Below, in pieces: positions 34,388 to 44,758 of a stretch of 64,000 nt of DNA; position 1 is the stretch's first letter, and each line of letters starts with the position of its first letter. The notes under the pieces were generated by a model. The model saw only the letters and a list, made by a program, of their open reading frames with translations. It did no database searches and was not told the origin of the DNA. This stretch comes from Cryptomeria japonica (Eukaryota > Streptophyta > Pinopsida > Cupressales > Cupressaceae), in contig NC_081411.1 in assembly GCF_030272615.1 (NCBI RefSeq), positions 153,937,971 through 154,001,970 on the forward strand, given 5' to 3'. A program made the position numbers and the translations under genes.

Positions 34388-35528
34388 GACTATGCTTCTT
34401 TTATGTACAAATAAATCATCATATTCTTTGTCTTCCATTCCACCCCTTTTCCTTTTCTTAGAGGTAGTGAACTTAACACCCTTTTCCTTAAGTTGTGATT
34501 TGTAGTTCTCTAACCATATCCTACTATTTCTCAAGCCTAGCTCATGTATTACATCCATGGACTCAATTTTTGGGAAGGCCAAAGGTGGCTCTAGAATTAG
34601 TTGCTCTTCTATCTAATTGTTTCGTAACTTGGATTTAACATGCTTTCATCATCTTTATCAATTTGTGGGGGAATATCAAAACCCTAATGTGTACATCTGC
34701 TTAAGATTTAATCTCTTATATTGCCTTTTCTTGACTTCCTTGTTACCTTTACAATCTGCCCAATAATCTTCCATGTCTGGAACATACACGAAACTTTTGT
34801 TGATAAACTTATTCATCTTACCCAAAGGGTCATATGTAACTCTTGTGAACTTGAAAAATTGTAGATGGCACACCAAAATATCATCTTCAATCTTTCTATC
34901 ATTTTCTAGTGCATTGCACACAAATTCTCTCATTTTCAAAGGAAACCTGAAACTCATATATTTCTATGTAAATTATGGTAAGATTCTTATGAATCAATCA
35001 CATGTATGCAAAATTCTATTAGCCACACCAAATTAGTGGGATACCTTTGTAATTTGAATGGTTCTCCTTTGAACCCTTGTATTCTCATGTAGGACCAGGT
35101 AGGGAATTGTAGGTACCATCCTCCCTGCAAGCGAATTAGGCCTTGAACTTCTTTCAGGACCCTTTCTCTGACTCTACCTTCAAGTTATCTAACCAATGGC
35201 ATTATAAACCTCTCATTTACCTCCTTGTAATGTAGAGGACCCTGATTTCTAGCTATCTATTGGTAATGTAAATAAACTAAATACTGCCATGATTCGCAAC
35301 CTAAAGTGCCTACAATTTTCAAGCCCTGTACATTACCTTTTTCAACACAAGAATATATTATATTTGAGGACATATAGAACATTCTCATTATGGTTTGCCT
35401 TGTGCAATTGTAGATAGAGTCACTTATTAATTGTTCCCAATCAAAGAAATGTTTCCCTTCCCTTACAACATGAACAAATGAGAATAATCTAGCTATTCTA
35501 CTCGGTAGGGTGATAGCTTTGTACACGT
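34388..35528 (-). pseudogene. Unknown minus-strand ORF, 5' part (cut by a Ty3 LTR at 35529)
   Basis: The most 5' piece reads NVYKAITLPSRIARLF and continues FDWEQLISDSIYNCTRQ, YMSSNIIYSC and IVGTLGCESWQYLVYLHY (35528-35257). A second piece (34957-34676) has YVPDMEDYWADCKGNKEVKKRQYKRLN. A third (34582-34388) has KIESMDVIHELGLRNSRIW and a basic KKRKRGG patch, running open into Copia B. Compensating frameshifts lie near 35000-35250 and 34590-34680. I do not recognise a domain. The first residues of the computed frame (MSTFLGV) are LTR sequence; the true N-terminus is missing. Confidence 0.55.
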
Positions 35529-36604
35529 TGTAGACACCTAAAAATGTACTCATCGCTAACACACTAACTATTCATCTTAATTAATTAAATAATTATTTTA
35601 TTATTTAATTAATCTAATTTATATCTTCTGAACTAATTTAATCATCACATCTCATCTTCTCTAATTATTCAATTTCACCTTAATCACTTAATCATGCAAT
35701 TTCCCCTTTTCTATTATTAATTAAATATTTATTATTTAATTAAATATTTACCATTTAATTAAATATTTATTATTTAATTAATTCTAAATTAATACCTTTA
35801 ATTAAATAATCTTTATTCTTTAATTAAATTCAATTTCTAAATAATTAAATAGTTTCTTTAAATTATTTAATTATCTAATTCATTCTTTACTAATTCTAAA
35901 TTCTAAAATTGTTAAATGCTAATTTCATCTAATTTCAATAAATGTGCATTTCATTTCATGAATTTGAAAATCCAAATTCAAAAGAAATGCAAATGAAATT
36001 TTAATTTCAAGTTAATTTCCTACAGCACATTTTAAAATCCTAGTTGATCAATCAATTCAATCAACTAACCAGTTAACTCCTTAATCACCTTTTTCAACTC
36101 CAAATCAGCTTTTTATGACAAATCAATAAAATTAGTTAACTCATCAACCAACTTAGTTGAATAATTAATCTATTCAATTGTCTGATCAATCAATCCAATC
36201 AACTCATCAATCAAATGAGTTTAACTCTCAATCAGTTGTGTCTCAACTGATCTCAATCGTTGATTGATTTTGTTCTCAAATGTATCTTGATTGTTCAATT
36301 CCTCCTTTTGAAATCTATAAATTCAATTAAATTATCCCAATTTAAATAACCACTATCTTTGAAATTATTATGTCAATCTTATGCAAGAATCCCAGCGCAA
36401 CACTGAGAGCCACGCAACCACAATATTGGAGAAGAGCAATGGAAGCCATGATTCGTCAACAAAGGGGGATTTCTTGTTTAATGCTTATGCTTTGTTGATT
36501 TAGATTATATATTTCATTATTATTACGATTTAGCTAATTGGATTGGAGTTCTAGTGGTTAGCTCTTTTAATCTAATTAATTATGCCTAAATTTTTTATAA
36601 TACA
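35529..36604 (+). repeat. Ty3 LTR (5' LTR orientation), related to the Tat-like LTR at 2884
   Basis: Starts TGTAGACACCTAAAAATG and ends TATAATACA at 36604. It is followed by a PBS-like TTTGGTGAACCCGACGTGAAC. Its U3 holds AATTAAATAATT...-type palindromes as in the LTR at 2884. It cuts the unknown minus-strand ORF; no second LTR or TSD partner is found. Confidence 0.7.
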
Positions 36605-36826
36605 TTTGGTGAACCCGACGTGAACAAAACAGCTTTTTGATTCTTTTTATTTTTCTTTGTTTTGCAGGCAACGCATATGGATTTTTGCACTAACACTCAG
36701 AATTTCGCATTTGAATTGATAGAATTTTGCTTTTGTACCCAGATTTTCGCATTCGTTAAAACAATTTCACATTTGATAGCACTACATTTTTTTTTAAAAG
36801 TCCTAAAAAAAGCCCAATGATAGCCA
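36605..36826 (+). other. PBS and short leader of a truncated Ty3 element
   Basis: TTTGGTGAACCCGACGTGAAC (36605-36625) has the same form as the PBS of G1 and G2. After about 190 bp of leader (with TTTTGCAG at 36661) the sequence changes character and no gag follows. Confidence 0.55.
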
Positions 36827-37220
36827 TAATATGCCTGGCGACATCCTTATTACTTGCATTATAACTAAAGGATGCAAAGTAATAAGCAATATTCAACCAA
36901 AATATGTTGAATAAACGCAAGGAAGATCAAGAGGATCTTAAATGCATCCCAAAATCTGTCATCAAACACGTGGTCGTTAAACTGGAGTCGATTGATTTAG
37001 CTTGCTTGTCCCTCAAAATATATTCAAAAATACAATTATGACAATAGAATAGAACAAAGAAACATATTTCTGATTAACGCGGCATTCATACTTACAATTT
37101 AATTAAAAACTAAAATATTTAACCATAAGATACTATTTCTAATATTACTTCTAATAAGTAGAGTATAATAGCAAAAAATGGATAAACATTCAAGTAATAA
37201 GGATGTCACCAAGCATATTA
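36827..37220. mobile_element. MITE-like element with 30-bp terminal inverted repeats
   Basis: Left end 36827-36856 and right end 37191-37220 are inverted repeats matching at 28 of 30 positions (both differences G/A), starting TAATATGCCTGG on the left. The 334-bp interior is AT-rich and non-coding. TA at both ends could be a TSD. Size and structure fit a non-autonomous DNA transposon; the superfamily is not assigned. Confidence 0.6.
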
Positions 37221-37471
37221 GTTCACAAATAATTAAAAGTTTTAAAACATAAAGTATGATTAATGGTGTCATGATGAACCCTCATCAGCACCCCTCTTCT
37301 ATATATATGAGGGTTATTATTGTAATAAGGATCTTTTTCCATTATTGTTTATGCAACAAAACTCTGCCAAAGTGAAGAGAAAAATGAAACTTGGTGTTCA
37401 TTTTATAAAATTTGCAATTTAATCAAAGAGGAGATAAGATTGGCATTCAAACTTTGTTTTGAGAACAAACT
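37221..37471. other. Stretch without a supportable gene
   Basis: Contains a TATATATA run at 37311-37318 in a promoter-like context (CTTCTATATATATGAGG), possibly part of an old LTR. Nothing else is seen. Confidence 0.3.
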
Positions 37472-37490
37472 TATGTATTGTATGAATGTT

Positions 37491-39210
37491 TTTTATTAAG
37501 AGAAAAGAAGGCTTTGAGGGGACCCATAACCCCCTGGATAAACCGGCATCCAGAACCCAATTAGAAACAGTTGATCAAGAGATATACAAAGATTCTAAAC
37601 AGCCAACCTCCTAAGAATCTCCAGCCAAAGGACAGCAAAAAACATTACAAATCGGGCTGGACCAAAAGAGACAAGTCTCTGAGGGTTTTGACTAGCTCCC
37701 ACAACTAGAAAGAAACTGAGGGTAAAAATAGGCACCCCCAACCAAGCAAAAGGGTTTTAACCAAGCTCCCCCAACCTAAAAAAAGAAACTGAGGATAAAA
37801 ATAGGCACCCCAAACTATACAAAACGGTTCTAACCAGGCTCCCCCAACCTAACTTTAGGCTCCCAAACCCAACACGCCTTAACCAAAAACAAGAACCAAA
37901 AGAAACCAAAGTGTGCCCTTTAAAACTGTCAGCAATCACCTAGTTAGCCAAAAAAATAAATAACAGAGGAGGGTTCAAAGTAGTAAAAGGGCTTCATACC
38001 ACGAACCGAGATCCAACATCCAGGAGCTATGGCCACTGCGCTTTGCTCGAAATCCAGGACCAAAGGAGTTCACCATAAACAAAAGTTGAATGAGATGCCT
38101 ATACCAAAATAGCTCCAAGCAGTTTGAATCCACCACCATCTCCACCTCTATAGGAGAAAAGGACCCAAAACACAAAGGCCTAGAGAGAGAAACAGACAAC
38201 CATCCAAACCCAGAAAAGTTCCATCTATCAGCAACCAGCCAGCAACTCTTCCCTTTTATAGAAGAATGACCCACCTCAATAGGGCAGGCTAAGAGCAGCT
38301 AAAAGATGCAACTCAAACTAAAGAAAAGCCTCTTAGGAAGGATATGATCAATAAAGCACCCCCACCCTGCAAGAGGACCACCAGCAGATCTCGAAACCGA
38401 AAATAAGAAAAACCCCCTAAAAGAGAGTCTCGGCTGAAATAGGATAGTCAGCATGGTCTAAAGATAGTCTAACAAAGCAATGCCGACAAGGACATAACCT
38501 CCACCACATATCTAAAGAAAAGGGGATGAGGGAGTAGGGTTAGAAGGAAGATCCCTCAGATAGAATGATGAAAGCTCCCAATCCGAGCATAAGAATCTTC
38601 CAACACTAGAAAACCTGAAACCCTCAAAAACCCACCAGAGCATCATAAGAGAAGAGGACCCACCCGAATCCCAAGCAGCCTCTCCCAGCCAAGGAGAGAG
38701 CGGGGACTCTTGTACCTCAATAATCATGGACCACAGCTCAGCCCATAGAATAAGGATCTTCGCAAAACTCCAAAGAGATCCACCAACCCCAAAGCTTGAA
38801 CAAGAGACGGCCAAAAAATAGGGGCGGGGGGTAGGAGCCCAGAAAGATTCCCCAGCACCAACACTGCCAACGACCCCTGAAACACAAGAAATCCCAGAAG
38901 AGGAAGCAACCGTGACCACTTGACCGGCAAACAGAGACCATGAACCAATCACCGGGGGGATCCATAAAATGCCAAAGTCAGTCTCCAAGGGGGCTGCCAA
39001 ACAGTCTCCCTTTGCCTCCAACCACCCTAGACCAGCCTCATACCAGCACCTCGCAATAAGAAGAAGTGTAGTCGCAAGGGAAAAGCAAAGCAAGACCCCA
39101 TCTGGATCATCTGCATTGCCATCAGAGTCATCTAAGTTTGGAAACAACCCTCCTTTCCTGCTCACACCACTGCACCCGCTCTCTGCAATATGGAAGTTAT
39201 TTTTACGCCA
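37491..39210 (-). mobile_element. Retroposon (LINE-like or LINE-mobilised), minus strand, 19-bp TSDs
   Basis: The target-site repeats are 37472-37490 and 39211-39229 (TATGTATTGTATGAATGTT against TATGTATGGTATGAATGTT, one mismatch). On the minus strand the insert ends ...CTTTTCTCTTAATAAAA, a tail typical of plant LINEs. The 1720-bp insert has one long minus frame (39165-38512) rich in Trp, Gly, Ser and Leu with no recognisable reverse transcriptase or endonuclease. It may be a 5'-truncated LINE, a LINE-mobilised non-autonomous element or a retrocopy. The mechanism (target-primed) is inferred from long TSDs and the 3' tail. Confidence 0.65.
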
Positions 39211-39229
39211 TATGTATGGTATGAATGTT

Positions 39230-39778
39230 CTTATGTGATTGGTATCATATTTTCTTACATGATTAAAATTGAGTAAATTTTTGGTGCTAGATATTTGAAG
39301 AATTTTTTAGTCTTTGCAAGTAATCTTTGAGTTACTTTGAAAATCCAAGAATTGAAAATTGTTTGAGAGAGGGTTGTTTTAAGTCTTTGAGCTTTTGCAT
39401 GTTATTTCTGGAATTTGTATTGGAAAGATAAAAGGTAAAGTCTTTATGTTGTACAGATTATGTGGTTAGAGTAAAAGATCTTTTAATATATTTGTAATTC
39501 TTTGAGCTCACAATATATTTGGGTTGTAGTGGTTGATAGGGATTAGGTATTCAAAAGAATCTTTGAGTTCTTAGTGTGCATAATTCTCGTCCCTAGGTCA
39601 TTTTTCAAAAAAAGCGAAGTAACGGAAGACTTTGTTCTTTCACGAACACTTTACTTCCTACTTATACTAGTTTTAATATTACTACAATATTAGATTTGTT
39701 AATTAAGGAAATGTGTTCTTAAAAGAGAATTAGATATAACTAGTTCTAAAAAAAGAGAACTAAGTTGTTGTTTCATCT
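39230..39778. other. Stretch without a supportable gene
   Basis: AT-rich, with repeated CTTTGAGTT/CTTTGAGCT words. It may be old LTR sequence; I find no boundary. Confidence 0.3.
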
Positions 39779-40511
39779 TGTAATGCCCTGCCAGGAAACC
39801 CCGAAGGGATTAAGCCAAAACACATGAATGGAGAATTCTTTAATGTACACATACAATTTTCTCTCAATAACCAATATGAACTTTCAACTCAAAGCCCTTT
39901 TATAATCTAAAACACAAAAGTGTCATAGGGTTCACACAGGGGCTCAAGAAGTCACACCCTTTTCTCTCGCAAAGAGAAAACTCAAATCAGAGATAATTAC
40001 ACATATCCCAAACATTTTAATTTATAAAGAGAGAGAGAGAGAGAGAGAGAGGAGGAAGGGTGATAATCATTCAATTTGCTACAAAATAAGCATTAAATAT
40101 TTACCATACTAGTCCTTCAAGCAAACAACACTAAACTAGATCATAATCTTAAACAAGCACATTTCGTACTTGCAGATTCCAAACAAGCACTGACCAACCC
40201 AAATGGATTAGTCCAAAGAGTACAACACTCAATAAGGAAGGTACATACGACTCTCTTTCAGAATATGAGTAATCATAGACCAAGACATCAATAAGCAAAC
40301 AAAGCAGAGTTATTCACTCAAAACACCAACATCAAGAAGATGAACACAAGGTGTGAACACAAATGTTACACACAAGTTAAGGTCTACTCAATCACTCACA
40401 TACAAAAATGAGGACAAGCATACACACATAAGGTCAATACACCTCACACCAACTAAGGGCACACGTGAAACCAGAGATCCCAGTGTTTGCAACATGTCCT
40501 CTGATGCCAAA
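39779..40511 (-). repeat. Two LTR termini on the minus strand, with an initiator-Met PBS and a GA microsatellite
   Basis: Plus-strand TGTAATGCC(CT/TC)(G/A)CCAGGAAACCCC occurs at 39779 and again at 40512, alike for about 60 bp and then unrelated. Read on the minus strand both are LTR 3' ends (...GGCATTACA). Next to the second lies TTTGGCATCAGAGGACATG (40511-40493), a good match to the initiator-Met PBS, so 40512 is the end of a minus-strand 5' LTR and 40511 downwards is its leader. (GA)n, about 12 units, lies at 40027-40052. The small ORF at 40353-40574 is not supported. Confidence 0.5.
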
Positions 40512-43193
40512 TGTAATGCCTCACCAGGAAACCCCGAAGGGATAAAGCTAAAACATACAAATGGAGTGCAATAATTTTTTATTTTTTAATTTTTTTACAG
40601 TTACACAATATTAAGATACAACAAGATATCAAAGATTCAGATTACATAGCAGAAGACATCAACTAACACCTAAAGAGTTTCCCAACGTGATTACTTAAGT
40701 ACACATTTAACTTAACTCACACTAATAAATCCAATAAGTTGATTATCTTATAACGAGATAATTCTTAAACAAGGATAATTTCTTTCAGAAGATGAAAATA
40801 TAAATCACAAAATAAGGTTCATCCATTAAGATTTATCTTTGCCCTTCATTCAAAGTTTTCATTAAAATATAAGTCATGCATCTAATATTCTAACACACAA
40901 GAATTCCATCATAAACTTATGAGATCTTTCCATGCATACTTAATTTCCTTAACAACAACTGAATATATTCCATTATACTAAGCTACATTCTTTCATGATA
41001 CAATTTACTGCATCTAAGAGAGGATTGTATGCATGCATTTAAAATTAACTTCATCTTATCCACGTATACATTCTATCAAAATGTCATTCATACATGCTAA
41101 CACTAAACATGAAACATAAGAATAAAAGCATCACATAACACCAAGATGATATCGGAGTTCACCCCTAAAGGGCTACATCTTCAGGTCTACTCAACTGCAA
41201 GACCCCTCTGATAATTAAATAAGTTCATAATACATAAGGTTCTCATTATTTACAATCCTGCCATCAAGGTGAAACATAACCAATATACAAATGACCACAT
41301 CGGTCAATAAATATCATATTTTAATTGATTTATGTTTATTTATTTATATTCATGTGAATTTGGTTTGAAAACTCATGATGACGTATTTATGTAGTTTTAT
41401 GGTGTGAATGAACTTTACTGAGTTAGAAACCATGAACGACCTATGCCTAGACAAGGTAGACTAACTACAATCAAACTTAGATCAATTAGAAAATTGGATC
41501 GGTTTTTTAATGTTTAAATCAATATGGAAAAAATATTGTCTTTTCTGGTTATTGCCTTTGCAAGTTTAATTTCTATATTTGCTTTTTCTTAAATAATGGC
41601 AAGACCTTGTTTTGTTTGATTGGACCCTGTTGTATGGTTGATTTGGGTACCTGTTTCTGTCCTCAATCTCAAGTTGACTGTTATTTTGTTGTGGTGTTTT
41701 ATTGGTCATATCCTTTATGTGGGTGTCGAATGATGTTTAGTGGTTGACCATAGCTGGTCAGGTCTCTGGATAGAGTACCATCTATCAAAGCACCTCATAT
41801 GAGTCGTGTTTGACCAAATGGTTGTTCCTCCATTTTGAACTTTGTTTGCTTGACCATGTGTATCCCTTGGTTTTTTGAGTTCATCTAGTTTGGTCTAGTG
41901 TCGTATGGGAAAGTGGCTTTCGATTGGGGGTCGCGCCCAAAGTGGCTATTGGGTAACCCATCGAAAGTGAGTCTAATAAGTGATAACCTAACAGTAGATT
42001 AGAATATTAATCTCTAAGTAAGATAATTGTGCCTCACAAATGGGACGAGTGCTAACACAAACGTGACATGCTGTGAGAAGGCCTGAAATGGCAAACCATC
42101 ATCCTTGTCTTCACCAGAGGATATGTGGGTCCACATGAGACTTGGATGGGTCAAAGGTTTGGATTAGGTTGCCAGGGTAACCCAGTGTATGGGGCCGGAA
42201 CCTATGAAGACTTGCCATGGTAACCATACCAAGTTGTGTGATGACACTTGTCCCTATGTTCGCTAGTGTGTTGTTGTATAGTCATGATAGGAGCACGTTT
42301 GTGGATTCGTCCTTTTGTCTATGCCCTTGTGAGTACCTGGTTTCATGCTAGACCTTGGATTGCGATGACTTAGTTCTATGGATGCTCCAGTGCACCGTTG
42401 TATTTGCTTCTATTATGTTCAATTGGATCCTTTCCTATTTAGGGATAAATTATGTATTTATTGACCGATGTGGTCGTTTGTATATTGGTTATGTTTCGCC
42501 TTGATGGCAAGATTGTAAATAATGAGAACCTTATGTATTATGAACTTATTTAATTATCAGAGGGGTCTTGCAGTTGAGTAGACCCAGAGATGTAGCCCTT
42601 TAGGGGTGAACTCCGAGATCATCTTGGTGTTATGTGATGCTTTTATTCTTATGTTTCATGTTTAGTGTTAGTATGTATGAATGACATTTTGATAGAATGT
42701 ATACGTGGATAAGATGAAGTTAATTTTAAATGCATGTATACAGTCCTATCTTAGATGCAGTAAATTGTATCATGAAAGAATGTAGCTTAGTATAATGGAA
42801 TATATTCAGTCGTTGTTAAGGAAATTAAGTATGCATGGAAAGATCTCATAAGTTTATGATGAAATTCTTGTGTGTTAGAATATTAGATGCATGGCTTATA
42901 TTTTAATGAAAACTTTGAATGAAAGGCAAAGATAAATCTTAATGGATGAACCTTATTTTGTGATTTATATTTTCATCTTTTGAAAGAAATTATCCTTGTT
43001 TAAGAATTATCTCGTTATAAGATAATCAGCTTATTGGATTTATTAGTGTGAGTTAAGTTAAATGTGTAATTAAGTAATTACGTTGGGAAACTCTTTAGGT
43101 GTTAATTGATATCTTCTGCTATGTAATCTGAATCTTTGATATCTTGTTGTATCTTAATGTTGTGTAACTGTAAAAAATTATTGCAGTAGAAAT
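40512..43193. repeat. Large inverted repeat: two LTR copies head to head around a 1.14-kb centre
   Basis: The left arm 40567-41313 is the inverted copy of the right arm 42457-43185, with small differences throughout. Anchor words: CATCGGTCAATAAAT (41299) against ATTTATTGACCGATG (42457), and TTTTTTTACAGTTACAC against GTGTAACTGTAAAAA at the outer ends. The left arm runs into the LTR end at 40512. The right arm stops at 43193, where Copia D inserted. The centre (41314-42456) is non-coding and contains LTR-like text. Most simply, two LTRs of one Ty3 family lie in opposite orientation. Confidence 0.75.
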
Positions 43194-43643
43194 TGATGGT
43201 ATGATGAAAGAATAAGTATCCAATAGAATAATGAGAGGGGGGGGTGAATCCGTATATTAAAAAACTGATACAAAGTTCCCAAACTCAAACTCAGTTAAAC
43301 AAAGTAAACATATCTCAGTCAAGATCAATATTCATAGGAATACTTGACATTAACCAGTTTAACTGTTATGACAACTTTAATAGTAAACACCTTCAATCTT
43401 GTAAACATCAACAATGCTTAATCATAACTCAACATGCCTTATCAGAAGTTAATCAAATCAAAAAATAAGATCACAGCCACAAAAGCATTCACCACTTGAC
43501 ACAAATGTTTATACGTGGAAAACCCAAATAGGTAAAAACCATGGTGAGATGGGACTCACAAGGATAGCTATCTAAACTCTTTCGAAGTTTGTCATGTTAG
43601 GAGCCGAAGCCTGTTAGAGCTTTACAATAAGTCTTGTTAAGAA
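43194..43643 (-). repeat. Copia D 3' LTR, distal piece
   Basis: Reads TGATGGTATGATGAAAGAATAAG on the plus strand, the inverse of the Copia A LTR end, with the GGGGGGG tract at 43237. It ends at TSD AAGAA (43639-43643) of Copia C and continues at 48651. Confidence 0.85.
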
Positions 43644-44095
43644 TGTTGATATGTGGCGACTGATCAGCAAAGTATTGTACACTCAGCATGTATCCTCATC
43701 AAGGTCTGAGGTTGGACCGGGCCCCGGGAAAGTGGGTGGTAGCCCGCTACGCGGGTTCGGGGGCGGTAGCCCCCTAGAAAAAAAAATTGTAGTTTTTTTT
43801 GTTGATGAAAACCGACATTGTAATAAAACCCTAAAAAGGTCGACTTTGTTTGCTGCCCTAAAAACACATGTTATAAGCAGTTGGGATGCTTAAGGCATTG
43901 TAAGGTTGATGTACTATTTTTGCTAGATAATAAGAAAGATTGGACGGCTGTGTATGGTGAACGTAACCCATTCTGGGTGAACCACGTTAAATCTTTATGT
44001 TATCTGTGTCCTGTTTTATTTCTTTATCTTTTGTATTTAAATTTTCATATAATTGTTAGTTCATCTTTGCTTCGGATCTGCTTGAAACACTAACA
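43644..44095 (+). repeat. Copia C 5' LTR (452 bp)
   Basis: TG...CA ends bounded by TSD and PBS. It contains a GC-rich block (GGGCCCCGGGAAAG...GGTAGCCCCC) at 43715-43775 followed by poly-A and poly-T runs. Confidence 0.93.
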
Positions 44096-44155
44096 ATTGG
44101 TATCAGAGTGAGGTTTTCTATAAATTGGCAGGACTTTCAGATTTGAGTGGGAGCA

Positions 44156-44758
44156 ATGGAGGATTCCAAATTCAAGGTCGAAAAGTTTAACAGCCAGAAT
44201 TATCAGTTATGGAAAATGCAGATGGAGGATTACCTGTATCAAAAGGATTTGTGGCGGTTGTTGGAAGGAAAGGCAAAGAAAGCAACCACAATGTCAGATG
44301 AAGAGTGGGACATTTTAGATAGAAAGGCACTGGGATCCATTCAATTGTGCCTTGCACCGTCTGTAGCATTCAATATAATAGAAGCAAAAATGATTGTAGA
44401 TTTGATGGCAACATTGGCTAAGTTGTATGAGAAACCCTCGGCTTCGAATAAGGTATTTCTTATGAAGCGTTTGTTTAATTTGAAAATGAGTGAGGGAGGA
44501 TCTGTAGTGGAGCACTTAAATGAATTTAATACAATTATCAATCAATTGTCTTCGGTAAAAATTACCTTTGTAGAAGAGGTTAGGGCTCTCTTGATTTTAT
44601 ATTCTTTGCCAGAAAGCTGTAATAGCTTGGTTATGGCTATAAGTAACTCTGTCTCTGGTAAAAATACTTTGATATTTGATGATATTGTTGGTGTTATCCT
44701 AAGCGAAGAAATGTGAAGGAAAAGCACAGGTGAGACTTCAACATCATCAGGTAGTGTT
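44156..44758 (+). pseudogene. Copia C Gag (UBN2-type)
   Basis: ATG at 44156 (MEDSKFKVEKFNSQNYQLWKM). It has the usual gag-polypeptide order: WKMQMEDYLYQKDLW, EEWDILDRKALGSIQLCL, KLYEKPSASNKVFLMKRL and EEVRALLILYSLPESC. A TGA at 44714-44716 follows EEM, where relatives have Arg. The same frame then runs on into the zinc knuckle and Pol. Confidence 0.85.

Noticed and set aside
36960-36975. CACGT here as the right TSD of the Ty3 LTR at 35529.
   Set aside because: No LTR end precedes it; the 5-bp match to 35524-35528 is expected by chance.
39779-40512. The two TGTAATGCC ends as the paired LTRs of one element.
   Set aside because: After about 60 bp the two sequences have nothing in common, so they are ends of different LTRs of one lineage.
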